Assembly: GCA_030424595.1 (NCBI GenBank)
Contig: JAUHWG010000010.1
Coordinates: 1 to 64,000 of the forward strand
Direction: 5' to 3'
Source: Polyangia bacterium
Lineage (GTDB): Bacteria > Myxococcota_A > Polyangia > Nannocystales > Nannocystaceae
DNA: 64,000 bases
Made by a program: the position numbers and the translations under genes. Shown one piece after another: positions 25,986 through 34,432 of this stretch. Positions within the stretch are counted from its first letter, which is position 1, and each line of letters starts with the position of its first letter. The notes below the pieces were generated by a model. That model did not search any database. It saw nothing but the letters and a program-made list of their open reading frames with translations, and was not told the origin of the DNA.

Positions 25986-27386
25986 TGCGGGTGGGGGGTT
26001 TAGGTGCTGTCGGTGCAGCAGCAACGGATCACCAACTGGGTGGGGCCCCATGTGTTAATGTGATCACAGGGGTTACTGTGGGACGTGGCTGCCACATCAT
26101 TCATGCAAAAATTGGTATCATTATACCCTTTGTAGGTCGATCCTTCGCACCCATTCTCAACACATTGTTCACCTTTCCCCTGACAATATTCCGAACAGGA
26201 GGCGAACCCCTTGGACATATTTATACACTCGCCCAGCACGGGACCACACATCGCACTCTCACCCCCCCCTCACAGGCTTTGCCGCAAGCTCCGCAGTTGC
26301 CTCCATCCTTCTGAAAGTCCTTGCAGGAGCCATCGCAGGCACCGCCTCCTGGGCAGCTCAGAGTGATCTTCGTATCCTTCGATGCGCTATTGCCCTTCGT
26401 GTCGAAAAACTCGGCGCGAAAAGTCCGATCTATCTCGACGTCCTCAAACTCAACGGCCTCGACTTGATCGATGGCGTCCCACGACACGCTGATCGAATAG
26501 GTGCCCTCTTGCCCTGCCGCTACAAACGGCCCATACGAGAACGCACCATCCCCCGTAAAGAGAGTCCCCCCTGCGATGTCATCCAACCCGTCCGGGTCGC
26601 TCACAGTCGCGGTGAACACAACCGACTCACCGTCAGTAATCGTACCCACGTTCGTCGAGAACGAGAGAAAGAAGGGAGCTCCGTCGGCAGCCGTCGTTGT
26701 ACTGCTACTGCTCGTTGAAGTAACTCCGGACGTCTCCGTCGTGTTCACGGTCGTCGATGTGGGGCTTGCCGTGGTCGGAGCCGTCGTCATCGACACGAGC
26801 GTGTCCGAAGACTCTGTCGTCGCCGTATCGTCTCCTCCGCAACCCGAGAGCCACACAAAACTAGCGATCAGAAGTCTTCCGCGCATGCCTGGAGCCTGGC
26901 AAAACGTCAACGCTCTGACAAGCGAAAAGCCGGCCAAGGCCGCAGGATCGCCGCATTGACCCCCTTCGACCGCACCTCAACCCATCCCCCAGGAGAGCGA
27001 CTCCCAGTCCTTGAGAGGTTCGTTCTTGCGCCCGTCCCCGGAGCGCACCGTATCGCGGCGGGAACGGTCTCGCCCGGATCTTTTTTCAGCACATCACCGT
27101 GCCAGGCCCTGAGCCATTCGCTCTTGTTCACCCACACCTTGGCGTTTGTCCACACCTCGCGAAAGCGCTCTCCACATACACGGGCGGCGTGGCCCTGATC
27201 GGGCGCCTCCGGCGTGTAGCGGATCCAGGCTCCGAGGCCGCTGCCGCGGTGGTTCACGGTCAGGTACCAAACCTCGTAGCGACCGCGCGACGCACGATCC
27301 CAGCGCACCTGGTTGGCGACCTCTCCGGGCGTGGGCTCAGAGCCAGAGCCGGAGCCCGAACCGTCGATGACGGCCGAGTCGCGGCC
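25687..27386. repeat. Tandem repeat unit 1 (1700 bp)
   Basis: Begins inside the baseplate J gene (GCGAGGTCCGCGAC), spans the J 3' end, lipoprotein copy A on the minus strand and a 5' fragment of the gene whose full copy is at 30899-32026. The next unit starts at the identical junction at 27387. Apart from the lipoprotein's second half, units 1 and 2 are almost identical by eye. Confidence 0.88.
26000..26886 (-). pseudogene. Array lipoprotein copy A, one-base frameshift
   Basis: ATG at 26886; signal peptide with lipobox LSGC, Thr/Ser linker, an Ig-like domain (DPDGLDDIAGG... TFRAEFFDTKG) and a Cys-rich C-terminal domain ending RCCCTDST. Compared with copies B and C one T has been lost beside a run of eight G (26262-26269, C on the plus strand). 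The reading frame shifts after GKACEGG, and the Cys-rich domain continues in the other frame (MCGPVLGECIN...). Without the deletion it would be about 295 residues like its siblings. It could be a real pseudogene, a switchable homopolymer or a sequencing error. Confidence 0.8.
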
Positions 27387-27391
27387 GCGAG
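26907..27391 (-). pseudogene. 5' fragment of the 30899-32026 gene fused to unrelated sequence (copy 1)
   Basis: Starts with the same SGSGSGS linker and MRWDRASRGRYEVWYLT block as the full gene, continues to RYTPEAPDQGH, then runs into 80 residues not found in that gene (FREVWTNAKVWVNK...). The interior and 3' part of the original gene are missing. A frame stays open to about 26907, but there is no evidence that the fusion is functional. Confidence 0.6.
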
Positions 27392-27710
27392 GTCCGCGAC
27401 CGGGTGCTGCGCCGCATCCGCGGCGATGCCGAGCGGCCCGGGTTGTACGACGCGGACAGCCTGACCTTTGGCACGCCGATCTACCGGCTCACGCTGGAGG
27501 CTGCTCTGCGGGATCACGCTAGAGGCTGCTCTACGGGAGTTCCAGGGCGTGCGCGCGGTCAAGCGGGTGGGGATCGCAGCCCGCGGCCGTCATAGCCTGC
27601 GCGAGATGGAGATGGTCTACCGCGTGCCCGACAACGAGATTCTTCGTCTCGCGAACGACCTGCGCTTGCCAGAGCGGGGGTCGGTCAAGGTCTTTACGGA
27701 GGGTGGGTGA
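27387..27710 (+). pseudogene. Baseplate J C-terminal fragment, copy 2
   Basis: About 97% identical by eye to the last part of the 25145-25985 remnant. A 25-bp tandem duplication (27489-27513 repeated at 27514-27538) shifts the frame in the middle, so it cannot encode a continuous tail. It lacks a start and upstream sequence. Confidence 0.8.
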
Positions 27711-27724
27711 TGCCGGTGGGATGT

Positions 27725-28612
27725 TTAGGTGCTGTCGGTGCAGCAACAGCGGACCGCTACTTCCTTTGCATCCCACTTATTAACGTGGCCGCAAGAGGTG
27801 CTGTAGGACGCGGAGGCTACATCTTCGGCACAGAGCTGACTGTCATCGTACCCTTTGTATGTTATATCATCACACCCACCTTCGACACATTGTTCACCGC
27901 TCCCCTGGCAATACTCCGCGCAAGAAGCGAAACCACTAGCCATCGTAATACACTCGCCCAGCCTTGGGCTACATATCGCATCATCGCACGCGGCAATGCA
28001 CACCTTACCGCAAGCCCCGCAGTTGTCAGCATCGGCCTGAAGGTCCTTGCAAGCACCATCGCAAGCACCGCCTCCTGGGCAGCTCAGGGTAATCATCGTG
28101 TCTCGAGAAGCACTCTTCCCCTTCGTGTCGTAGAACTCGGCGCGAAATGTCCGATCCATATCGAAGTTCTCGAACTCAATAGCCTCGACCTGATCGATGG
28201 CCTCCCACGAGACCGTAATCGAATACGTCCCCTCCTGCCCCGCGGCCACAAATGGCCCATACGAAAACGCACCGTCCCCCGTGAAGAGGGTCCCCCCGGC
28301 GATGTCATCAAGCCCATCCGGGTCACTCACGGTCGCGGTAAACGTAACGGATTCACCGTCGGTGATCGTCCCCACGTTCGTCGAGAACGAGAGGAAGAAG
28401 GGGCCCCCGTCAGTGGACGTCGTTGTACTTCCATTGCTCGTGGAGCCGACTCCAGACGTCTCCATCGTATCCATGGTCGTCGAAGTAGGGCTTGCCGTGG
28501 TCGGAGCCGTCGTCATCGACACGAGCGTGTCCGAAGACTCTGTCGTCGCCGTATCGTCTCCTCCGCAACCCGAGAGCCACACAAAACTAGCGATCAGAAG
28601 TCTTCCGCGCAT
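27725..28612 (-). CDS. Array lipoprotein copy B (Ig-like plus Cys-rich variable domain)
   Basis: 295 residues from the ATG at 28612; a 17-residue longer reading to 28663 is possible, but the signal peptide fits the shorter form (MRGRLLIASFVWLSGC). The N-terminal about 165 residues are nearly identical to copies A and C: lipobox, Thr/Ser linker, Ig-like domain. The C-terminal about 130 residues keep every cysteine (CGACGKVC, CAEYCQ, RCCCTDST) but differ widely between copies in the loops. Surface-exposed and disulfide-bonded. The role is unknown; recognition or adhesion is inference from the variability. Confidence 0.88.
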   Translation of the reverse strand: MRGRLLIASFVWLSGCGGDDTATTESSDTLVSMTTAPTTASPTSTTMDTMETSGVGSTSNGSTTTSTDGGPFFLSFSTNVGTITDGESVTFTATVSDPDGLDDIAGGTLFTGDGAFSYGPFVAAGQEGTYSITVSWEAIDQVEAIEFENFDMDRTFRAEFYDTKGKSASRDTMITLSCPGGGACDGACKDLQADADNCGACGKVCIAACDDAICSPRLGECITMASGFASCAEYCQGSGEQCVEGGCDDITYKGYDDSQLCAEDVASASYSTSCGHVNKWDAKEVAVRCCCTDST

Positions 28613-28632
28613 GCCTGGAGCCTGGCAAAACG

Positions 28633-29112
28633 TCAACGCTCTGACAAGCGAAAAGCCGGCCAACGCCGCTGGATCGACGCATTGACCCCCTTCGACCGCA
28701 CCTCAACCAACCCCCCAGGAGACCGACTCCCAGCCCTTGAGAAGTTCGTTCTTGCGCCCGTCCCCGGAGCGCACCGTATCGCGGCGGGAACGGTCTCGCC
28801 CGGATCTTTTTCCAGCACATCACCGTGCCAGGCCCTGAGCCACTCGCCCTTGTTCACCCACACCTTGGCGTTTGTCCACACCTCGCGAAAGTGCTCTCCA
28901 CCTACACGGGCGGCGTGGCCCTGATCGGGCGCCTCCGGCGTGTAGCGGATCCAGGCTCCGAGGCCGCTGCCGCGGTGGTTCACGGTCAGGTACCAGACCT
29001 CGGAGCGACCGCGCGACGCACGATCCCAGCGCACCTGGTTGGCGACCACTCCGGGCGTAGGCTCAGAGCCAGAGCCGGAACCCGAACCGTCGATGACGGC
29101 CGAGTCGAGGCC
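28633..29112 (-). pseudogene. 5' fragment of the 30899-32026 gene fused to unrelated sequence (copy 2)
   Basis: Equivalent to the fragment in unit 1 (MRWDRASRGRSEVWYLT..., then EHFREVWTNAKVWVNKGEWL...). Scattered substitutions and a changed Tyr to Ser in the YEVWYLT motif suggest relaxed constraint. Confidence 0.6.
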
Positions 29113-29411
29113 GCGAGGTCCGCGACCGGGTGCTGCGGCGCATCCGCGGCGATGCCGAGCGCCCTGGCTTGTACGACGCGGACAGCCTGACCTTTGGCAC
29201 GCCGATCTGCCGGCTCACGCTGGAGGCTGCCCTCAAGGAGCTCCAGGGGGTGCGCGCGGTCAAGCTGGTGGAGATCGCGGCCCGTGGCCGTCATAGCCTC
29301 CGCGAGATGGAGATGGTCTACCGCGTGCCCGACAACGAGATTCTTCGTCTCGCGAACGATCCGCGCTTTCCGGAGCGTGGGTCGGTCAAGGTCTATACGG
29401 AGGGTGGATGA
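29113..29411 (+). pseudogene. Baseplate J C-terminal fragment, copy 3
   Basis: Starts at the same junction as copy 2, without the 25-bp duplication, so one frame is open from about 29130 to the TGA at 29409-29411. No start signal or upstream domain, so it is a duplicated fragment rather than a gene. Confidence 0.8.
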
Positions 29412-29425
29412 TGCGGGTGGGGGGT

Positions 29426-30313
29426 TTAGGTGCTGTCGGTGCAGCAGCAGCGGACTGCGACTTCATTCCCGCCCCATGTGTTGACGTCGTCGCAGGCGTC
29501 AGTGTACGGCGAGTCCCCGAGGTCCATCATACAAAGGCCACTATTACCGTACCCCTTGTACGTCAACCCGCCGCACCCACTTTCCACACACACCTCCCCC
29601 TCCTCTTGACAATACTCTGCACAGGAGGCGAAACCGCTGGCCATGTTTATGCACTCTCCAAGAATCGGGGCGCACTGTGCACTTTCACACCCTCCCTCGC
29701 ACACTTTGCCGCAGGCTCCGCAGTTTCCGGCATCGCTCTGAAAATCTATACAAGCCCCCCCACAGGCCCCGCCTCCTGGACAGCTCAGAGTGATCGTTGT
29801 GTCCTGCGAAGCGCTCCCTCCTTTCATGTCAAAGAACTCAGCGCGAAATAATCGCTCCACACTTCCGTTCTCGAACTCAATCACCTCGACCTGATCGATC
29901 GCATCCCACGAGACCGTAATCGAATAGGTCCCCTCCTGCCCCGCGGCCACAAATGGCCCGTACGAGAACGCACCGTCCCCCGTAAAGAGGGTCCCCCCGG
30001 CGATGTCATCCAGCCCATCGGGGTCACTCACGGTCGCGGTGAACACAACGGACTCACCGTCCGTAATCGTCCCCACGTTCGTCGAGAACGAGAGAAAGAA
30101 GGGGCCCCCGTCAGTGGACGTCGTTGTACTTCCATTACTCGTGGAGCCCACTCCAGACGTCTCCGTCGTGTCCATGGTCGTCGAAGTAGGGCTTGCCGTG
30201 GTCGGAGCCGTCGTCATCGACACGAGCGTGTCCGAAGACTCTGTCGTGGCCGTATCGTCTCCTCCGCAACCCGAGAGCCACACAAAGCTAGCGATCAGAA
30301 GTCTTCCGCGCAT
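29426..30313 (-). CDS. Array lipoprotein copy C (Ig-like plus Cys-rich variable domain)
   Basis: 295 residues from the ATG at 30313. Same plan as copies A and B: LSGC lipobox, linker (residues about 20-60), Ig-like domain (about 65-150), Cys-rich region with CGACGKVCEGGC, CAEYCQEEGEVC and RCCCTDST. The first half matches copy B almost residue for residue. The second half differs at many non-Cys positions (for example the segment between YKGY and RCCCTDST). All frames are intact, so B and C are both likely expressed. Confidence 0.88.
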   Translation of the reverse strand: MRGRLLIASFVWLSGCGGDDTATTESSDTLVSMTTAPTTASPTSTTMDTTETSGVGSTSNGSTTTSTDGGPFFLSFSTNVGTITDGESVVFTATVSDPDGLDDIAGGTLFTGDGAFSYGPFVAAGQEGTYSITVSWDAIDQVEVIEFENGSVERLFRAEFFDMKGGSASQDTTITLSCPGGGACGGACIDFQSDAGNCGACGKVCEGGCESAQCAPILGECINMASGFASCAEYCQEEGEVCVESGCGGLTYKGYGNSGLCMMDLGDSPYTDACDDVNTWGGNEVAVRCCCTDST

Positions 30314-30333
30314 GCCTGGAGCCTGGCAAAACG

Positions 30334-30616
30334 TCAACGCTCTGACAAGCGAAAAGCCGGCCAAGGCCGCAGGATCGCCGCATTGACCCCCTTCGACCGC
30401 ACCTCAACCCATCCCCCAGGAGAGCGACTCCCAGTCCTTGAGAGGTTCGTTCTTGCGCCCGTCCCCGGAGCGCACCGTATCGCGGCGGGAACGGTCTCGC
30501 CCGGATCTTTTTTCAGTGCATCACCGTGCCAGGCCCTGAGCCACTCGCCCTTGTTCACCCACACCTTGGCGTTTGTCCACACCTCGCGAAAGTGCTCTCC
30601 ACCTACACGGGCGGCG
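30334..30616 (-). pseudogene. Shared segment upstream of lipoprotein C
   Basis: Third copy of the sequence that in units 1 and 2 follows the gene fragment (EHFREVWTNAKVWVNKGEWL... on the minus strand). Here it is not joined to the YEVWYLT fragment. From 30617 to 30898 there is single-copy DNA with no evident gene. Confidence 0.45.
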
Positions 30617-30898
30617 CTCAATGCAGAGAGCGACGTTACAGAATATTGGTCACCCGAGCGCACATCGAGCACCCTTGACATCCGCGGCAATCCGTCATTG
30701 TCCCCATTTCGGCCCCGGGTACGGCGCTCGTCCAGATCGCACGATCGCACGATGAGCCCACGCTCGATGCCGCTGGTGGAGCCGCTCCGTTCGCTCAACG
30801 AGTAGAGTCGATCGAAGACGTGCGCCTGCACGAGACCTCACAGCGGGGCCGAGCGCGGCGACGAGGGCTGGAGAGCGCGCGGGACCTCTCCCGCGCTG

Positions 30899-32026
30899 CT
30901 AACGCCCGTCGACCGGGCGGTGCTCGCGTACGATCCGCCGATCCCGCTCGCGGCCGCCGATCTCGAAGTGCGCCGTACCGTCGGCCCGCAGCCTCGCGTG
31001 CTCGATCCAGCCGGTCCCCTCGCGGCGCTCGACGATCAGCTCGAGATCGCCGACGACGGTGTTCGAGCAGTAGCTCGGCGTCCCGTCGGGATCGACGTAG
31101 GGGGCGACGATCATGTCCTGCGGCCGACAGGAGAAGAGCCCCCGCAGTCGCAGCCCGCCGCTGCGCGCCGAGACGGTGTAGCAGCAGCCGGCGATCGTCC
31201 CCTCCGCCCGCCGCCCGAGCACGTCGCGCAGAGTGTTGAAGTGATGGACCGCGCCGTCGAGGTGGAGCGTCAACATGGTCATCCACGGGAGCAAGCGGCC
31301 CATCCGCTCGAGGCGGACGGTCAGGCACTCGAGCGCCGCCGACTCTCCCCCCATGAAGGTCGTGCAGTGGGCCCAGGCCCAGGTGTACGCGTGCCTCCGC
31401 CCCCACAGGTGGGTCTGCCCCAGCTTCTCCCCCGAGAGCTCGTAGCGGCGACCGTCGACGACGATCGCCCCCTCGGCGGGGACCGAGAGGTTCGGCGAGA
31501 GCACGGTCGTCTCCCCGAGACCGCCCCGCCGGTACATCACCGCGGGCATGTGGCGATGGACCGTGCTCGCGGGCTCCCAGCGCAGGTCCCAGCGCAGCTC
31601 GTGGCCGTCACCGCGGAGCACCCCTCGCGCGCCGTCGTTGCGCAGCTCGCTGTCGCCTACCCGGACGGCGAAGGGGTGAGCCTTCGCGCCTAGCTCGGCG
31701 ATCGGGAAGCGGCGGTGGATGGCGACGTTGGCCGCGGGATCCGCAGGATCCGTGACGGCGCACCAGAGCTGAGCGTAGGGCTCGCCGTGGCCCGGATCGG
31801 GCGCCTCCAGCGTGTAGCGGATCCAGGCTCCGAGGCCGCTGCCGCGGTGGTTTAGGGTCAGGTACCAGACCTCGTAGCGACCGCGCGACGCACGATCCCA
31901 GCGCATCTGGTTGGCGACCTCTCCAGCCGAAGGCTTGGAGCCGGAACCAGAACCAGAACGGTCGATGACGGCCGAGTCGCGGCCGCGGAGCGAGGAGAGG
32001 CGACGGCGGAGGCTTAGACGCGACAT
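30899..32026 (-). CDS. Conserved protein, CrtC/AttH-like lipocalin-type fold suspected
   Basis: 375 residues from the ATG at 32026 (an ATG at 32038 is also possible). No signal peptide. A Ser/Gly linker precedes RWDRASRGRYEVWYLTLNH and GLGAWIRYT, a pattern recalling carotenoid hydratase/AttH-type lipocalin pairs. Further blocks are WDLRWEP, HLWGRRHAYTWAWAHC, and CCYTVSARSGGLRLRG with VAPYVDPDGTPSYCSNTVVGDLEL. Related proteins occur in actinobacteria as unnamed families. Probably acts on a hydrophobic small molecule or lipid. It is the intact source of the fragments in the array to its left and diverges from the MNIO gene. Confidence 0.75.
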   Translation of the reverse strand: MSRLSLRRRLSSLRGRDSAVIDRSGSGSGSKPSAGEVANQMRWDRASRGRYEVWYLTLNHRGSGLGAWIRYTLEAPDPGHGEPYAQLWCAVTDPADPAANVAIHRRFPIAELGAKAHPFAVRVGDSELRNDGARGVLRGDGHELRWDLRWEPASTVHRHMPAVMYRRGGLGETTVLSPNLSVPAEGAIVVDGRRYELSGEKLGQTHLWGRRHAYTWAWAHCTTFMGGESAALECLTVRLERMGRLLPWMTMLTLHLDGAVHHFNTLRDVLGRRAEGTIAGCCYTVSARSGGLRLRGLFSCRPQDMIVAPYVDPDGTPSYCSNTVVGDLELIVERREGTGWIEHARLRADGTAHFEIGGRERDRRIVREHRPVDGR

Positions 32027-32119
32027 GCTCGGCCGCATCCTAGCAGAAGTGCCTCGGAACCCTTGCGCCGGCGAGGGCTTCGCATCGCGGCGAGAATCAA
32101 CTACAACGACGGCGCCGCC

Positions 32120-33037
32120 ATGCCCGACTTCCTCGACCGCGCGCACGACCTGCCGAAGCTCGGCCTCGGGATCAGCACCGAGTACGGAGCGCGTCGCCGC
32201 GACGGCGCGCTCGACCCCGCGGCCCTGCGCCGCCGCGAGCCGAGCTACGCCGGCTTCCTCGAGGTCGGGGTCGAGCTGGCGAAGGGCCTCGACGACGACG
32301 CGCTGGCCTGGGCCGCCGCCGGCCTGCCGACGACCTATCACTTCCTCGACATCAACCTCGACGAGCCCGAGGACTTCGACGACGCCTGGCTCGCGCAGAT
32401 GGGCGAGGCCGTCGCGACCCTGCGGCCCGCCTGGCTCTGCGGTGACGCGGGCCTGTGGCACTTCGGCGCCCGCGACCGCGGCCACATGCTCCTCCTGCCG
32501 CCGGTGCTCGTCGACGAGTCGGTCGCGCCGATGGCCGAGGGGATCCGCCGCCTGCGCGACTACACCGGCCTCGAGGTGCTGCCGGAGAATCCCCCGGGGA
32601 GCGCCTTCGTCGGCGAGCTCCACCTCCTCGAGTTCTTCGCCAAGCTCGCCGAGGCCGGCGACACCGGGCTGGTTCTCGACTGCGCTCACCTGGCGATGTT
32701 CCAGCGCAGTCGCGGCCTGCCGCCGCTTACCGCCTTCGACGGATTTCCCTGGGAGCGGGTGATCGAGCTCCACATCGCCGGCGGTCGCGAGGGGCAGGTC
32801 GACGGTCTCGGCTGGGTCGAGGACGATCACGGCGTCGATGTCCTCGAGGACACCTGGACGATCACGCAGGCGGCGATCGAGCGCGCCGTCAACCTCCGGG
32901 CGGTGGTCGTCGAGTGCGAGCGCAACCCGCTCGACGCGGTGCTGCCGATCTTCGCCGCCGCCCGCGAGCGCCTGCCCGTGGCGTTTACGTCCGCTGCCGC
33001 GACCAGCCCCTCGACCCCCGCACAGGCCCGCCGATGA
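32120..33037 (+). CDS. MNIO-family enzyme (DUF692), multinuclear non-heme iron oxygenase-like
   Basis: 305 residues from the ATG at 32120 (a TTG at 32063 would overlap the divergent promoter region). A TIM-barrel with ligand-like residues in family order: His74 (TYHFLDIN), Asp109 and His114 (CGDAGLWHF), Glu156-Asn157 (PENPPG), Asp187/His190 (LDCAHL), His218 (ELHIAGG), Asp236-His237 (EDDHGVDV) and Glu265 (VVECER). Known members (MbnB, TglH, BufB) modify cysteine-containing peptides together with a partner protein. The partner is encoded by the next gene, overlapping by ATGA. No obvious precursor peptide gene is adjacent. Confidence 0.88.
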   Translation: MPDFLDRAHDLPKLGLGISTEYGARRRDGALDPAALRRREPSYAGFLEVGVELAKGLDDDALAWAAAGLPTTYHFLDINLDEPEDFDDAWLAQMGEAVATLRPAWLCGDAGLWHFGARDRGHMLLLPPVLVDESVAPMAEGIRRLRDYTGLEVLPENPPGSAFVGELHLLEFFAKLAEAGDTGLVLDCAHLAMFQRSRGLPPLTAFDGFPWERVIELHIAGGREGQVDGLGWVEDDHGVDVLEDTWTITQAAIERAVNLRAVVVECERNPLDAVLPIFAAARERLPVAFTSAAATSPSTPAQARR

Positions 33038-33816
33038 GCCCCACCGACAGGCAGACGCTCGACCCCCAGCGGGTGCAGCAGGCCCTCGTCTGCATGCTCT
33101 TCGACCCGAGCTACGAGGCCCGGATCCGCGGTGAGGAGGCGGTCGCAGAGATCGCGGCGGCCGAGCGCGAGCTCCTCCGCAAGCTCGATCCCCGGGCGCT
33201 GCGCACCGATCCGATGCGTCGGCCCCGAGCGGTCCAGGCGATCCTCGAGGAGTACCCGGTGAGCGCCGCCCTCCTCGGCGTCCCGACCGTCGACGCCTAC
33301 TTCGCCTCGACCCACTTCCGCGAGGCCGTGTTCAAGCGCGGCTCGATGGCCCTGGCCTTCGCCGACTACCTCGGCGATCGAGCCCGCGGCGTCGGCAGGA
33401 TCGAGGCGGCGATGGCCCGGGTCCGTCGACCCCGCGACGCCGTCCGCTCTGGGATCGGCTGCGGCCCCCGGGTCGCCCCGCTCATCGTCCCGCGCGGCAG
33501 CCTCGCCTGGTACCAAGAGGGGCGCGCCCGCCTCGGCGCCGACCCCCTGCAGGCGCTCGCGGAGCAGAGCCGTCCGTGGCGTCGCAGACCTCCGCGCGGC
33601 GGCGCTGAGCACCTCCTCGTCGAGGGCGGTGAGGACGGGTCGATCGCGATCGGCGGCGCCTCCGAAGCGCTCGTCCGCCTGCTCCTCGCCGCGGTCGATC
33701 CCGGGCCGAAGAGCGCGCTCATCGACGCGGCCTGTCGCCTCGGCGCTGAGCCTGCGGAGGCAGAGGAGCTGCTGGGCGATCTGCTCGGCGACTCGCTCCT
33801 TATGATCTATCGATAA
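33034..33816 (+). CDS. Putative MNIO partner protein
   Basis: 260 residues, ATG overlapping the MNIO stop by 4 bp. No signal peptide. The N-terminal helical region (QALVCMLFDPSYEARIRGEE) and a mid-part rich in Arg/Leu recall the BufC/MbnC-like role of a substrate-recruiting partner, but I see no firm family match. The coupling alone supports a shared function. Confidence 0.7.
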   Translation: MSPTDRQTLDPQRVQQALVCMLFDPSYEARIRGEEAVAEIAAAERELLRKLDPRALRTDPMRRPRAVQAILEEYPVSAALLGVPTVDAYFASTHFREAVFKRGSMALAFADYLGDRARGVGRIEAAMARVRRPRDAVRSGIGCGPRVAPLIVPRGSLAWYQEGRARLGADPLQALAEQSRPWRRRPPRGGAEHLLVEGGEDGSIAIGGASEALVRLLLAAVDPGPKSALIDAACRLGAEPAEAEELLGDLLGDSLLMIYR

Positions 33817-33919
33817 CTCTGCCGATGAGCTACCGATGACCTGTCGATGACCTGCCGCGCGGCGTCCTGATCGACGCACGGTGAAACCCAAGCCCCCCGG
33901 GCTGAGTCGTAGGAGGCGT

Positions 33920-34393
33920 ATGTTGCACCTCCAGCGACTCGGTCGGTCTTTGCTGCTCACCCTCGCGGCGACGCTCGCCGCCTGCTCCGCCGAGGATGAC
34001 GACTACGTCGCCAGCGACGGCGACGCCCAGGACACGAGCGACGAGCTCCGCGACCAGCCCCCGGAGGAGTCTCAACTCTGCGCAGAGCTCGCGTGTCCGA
34101 GCGACCAGGTCTGCGTCGTCCCCCCGCTCCACTGCGATGACTCCGGCGATGAGCCGATCCTCCGCCGGGACGACGCGTTCTGCCGACCCCTCGCCACGGG
34201 CGATGTCCTCGCCCTGGACGCGAACCCAGACGCGAACCTAGACGCGAGCCTGGACCTCACCATCGCCGTCGTCGCCTCCCAGCTCTGCCATGACCCGACG
34301 CCGATCAGCTCTGATGAAGGCGCCGACGGGCCGCCGATCGGCCTTCGCTGCCCCGACCTCGACCTCACCTGCGAGCAATTGGAACGCGGTTAG
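33920..34393 (+). CDS. Small Cys-containing lipoprotein
   Basis: 157 residues. AGGAGG lies 3 bp before the ATG at 33920, so the TTG at 33923 or a GTG at 33881 are alternative starts. Signal peptide LLLTLAATLAAC, then an acidic Asp/Glu stretch, CAELACPSDQVCVVPPLHC and further Cys residues; a short repeat (NPDANLDASLD) lies in the middle. It sits 100 bp after the MNIO partner in the same direction. Whether it is a substrate of that pair is speculation. Confidence 0.75.
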   Translation: MLHLQRLGRSLLLTLAATLAACSAEDDDYVASDGDAQDTSDELRDQPPEESQLCAELACPSDQVCVVPPLHCDDSGDEPILRRDDAFCRPLATGDVLALDANPDANLDASLDLTIAVVASQLCHDPTPISSDEGADGPPIGLRCPDLDLTCEQLERG

Positions 34394-34432
34394 GGTAGGA
34401 GCAGCGCCGCTCCCGAGGCGCGACTCCTGCGC

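Larger units (their letters stand above)
27387..29112. repeat. Tandem repeat unit 2 (1726 bp)
   Basis: Same order as unit 1: J fragment, lipoprotein B, 5' gene fragment. The 26-bp length difference from unit 1 is exactly explained by the 25-bp duplication in the J fragment plus the single base lost in lipoprotein A, which supports a recent common origin. Confidence 0.88.
29113..30616. repeat. Tandem repeat unit 3 (partial)
   Basis: J fragment, lipoprotein C and the shared upstream segment. Identity to units 1 and 2 ends abruptly at about 30616 (after GGGCGGCG), where they jump to the 5' part of the neighbouring gene and this one continues into single-copy DNA. Sequence equivalent to their continuation reappears at about 31788 inside the full gene, so units 1 and 2 look like products of a 1.17-kb deletion. 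Confidence 0.82.

Noticed and set aside
26940..27200. Plus-strand small ORF in the repeat units (MTPFDRTST...)
   Set aside because: Present in all units only because the DNA is duplicated; no domain or signal peptide, and the opposite strand is also open.
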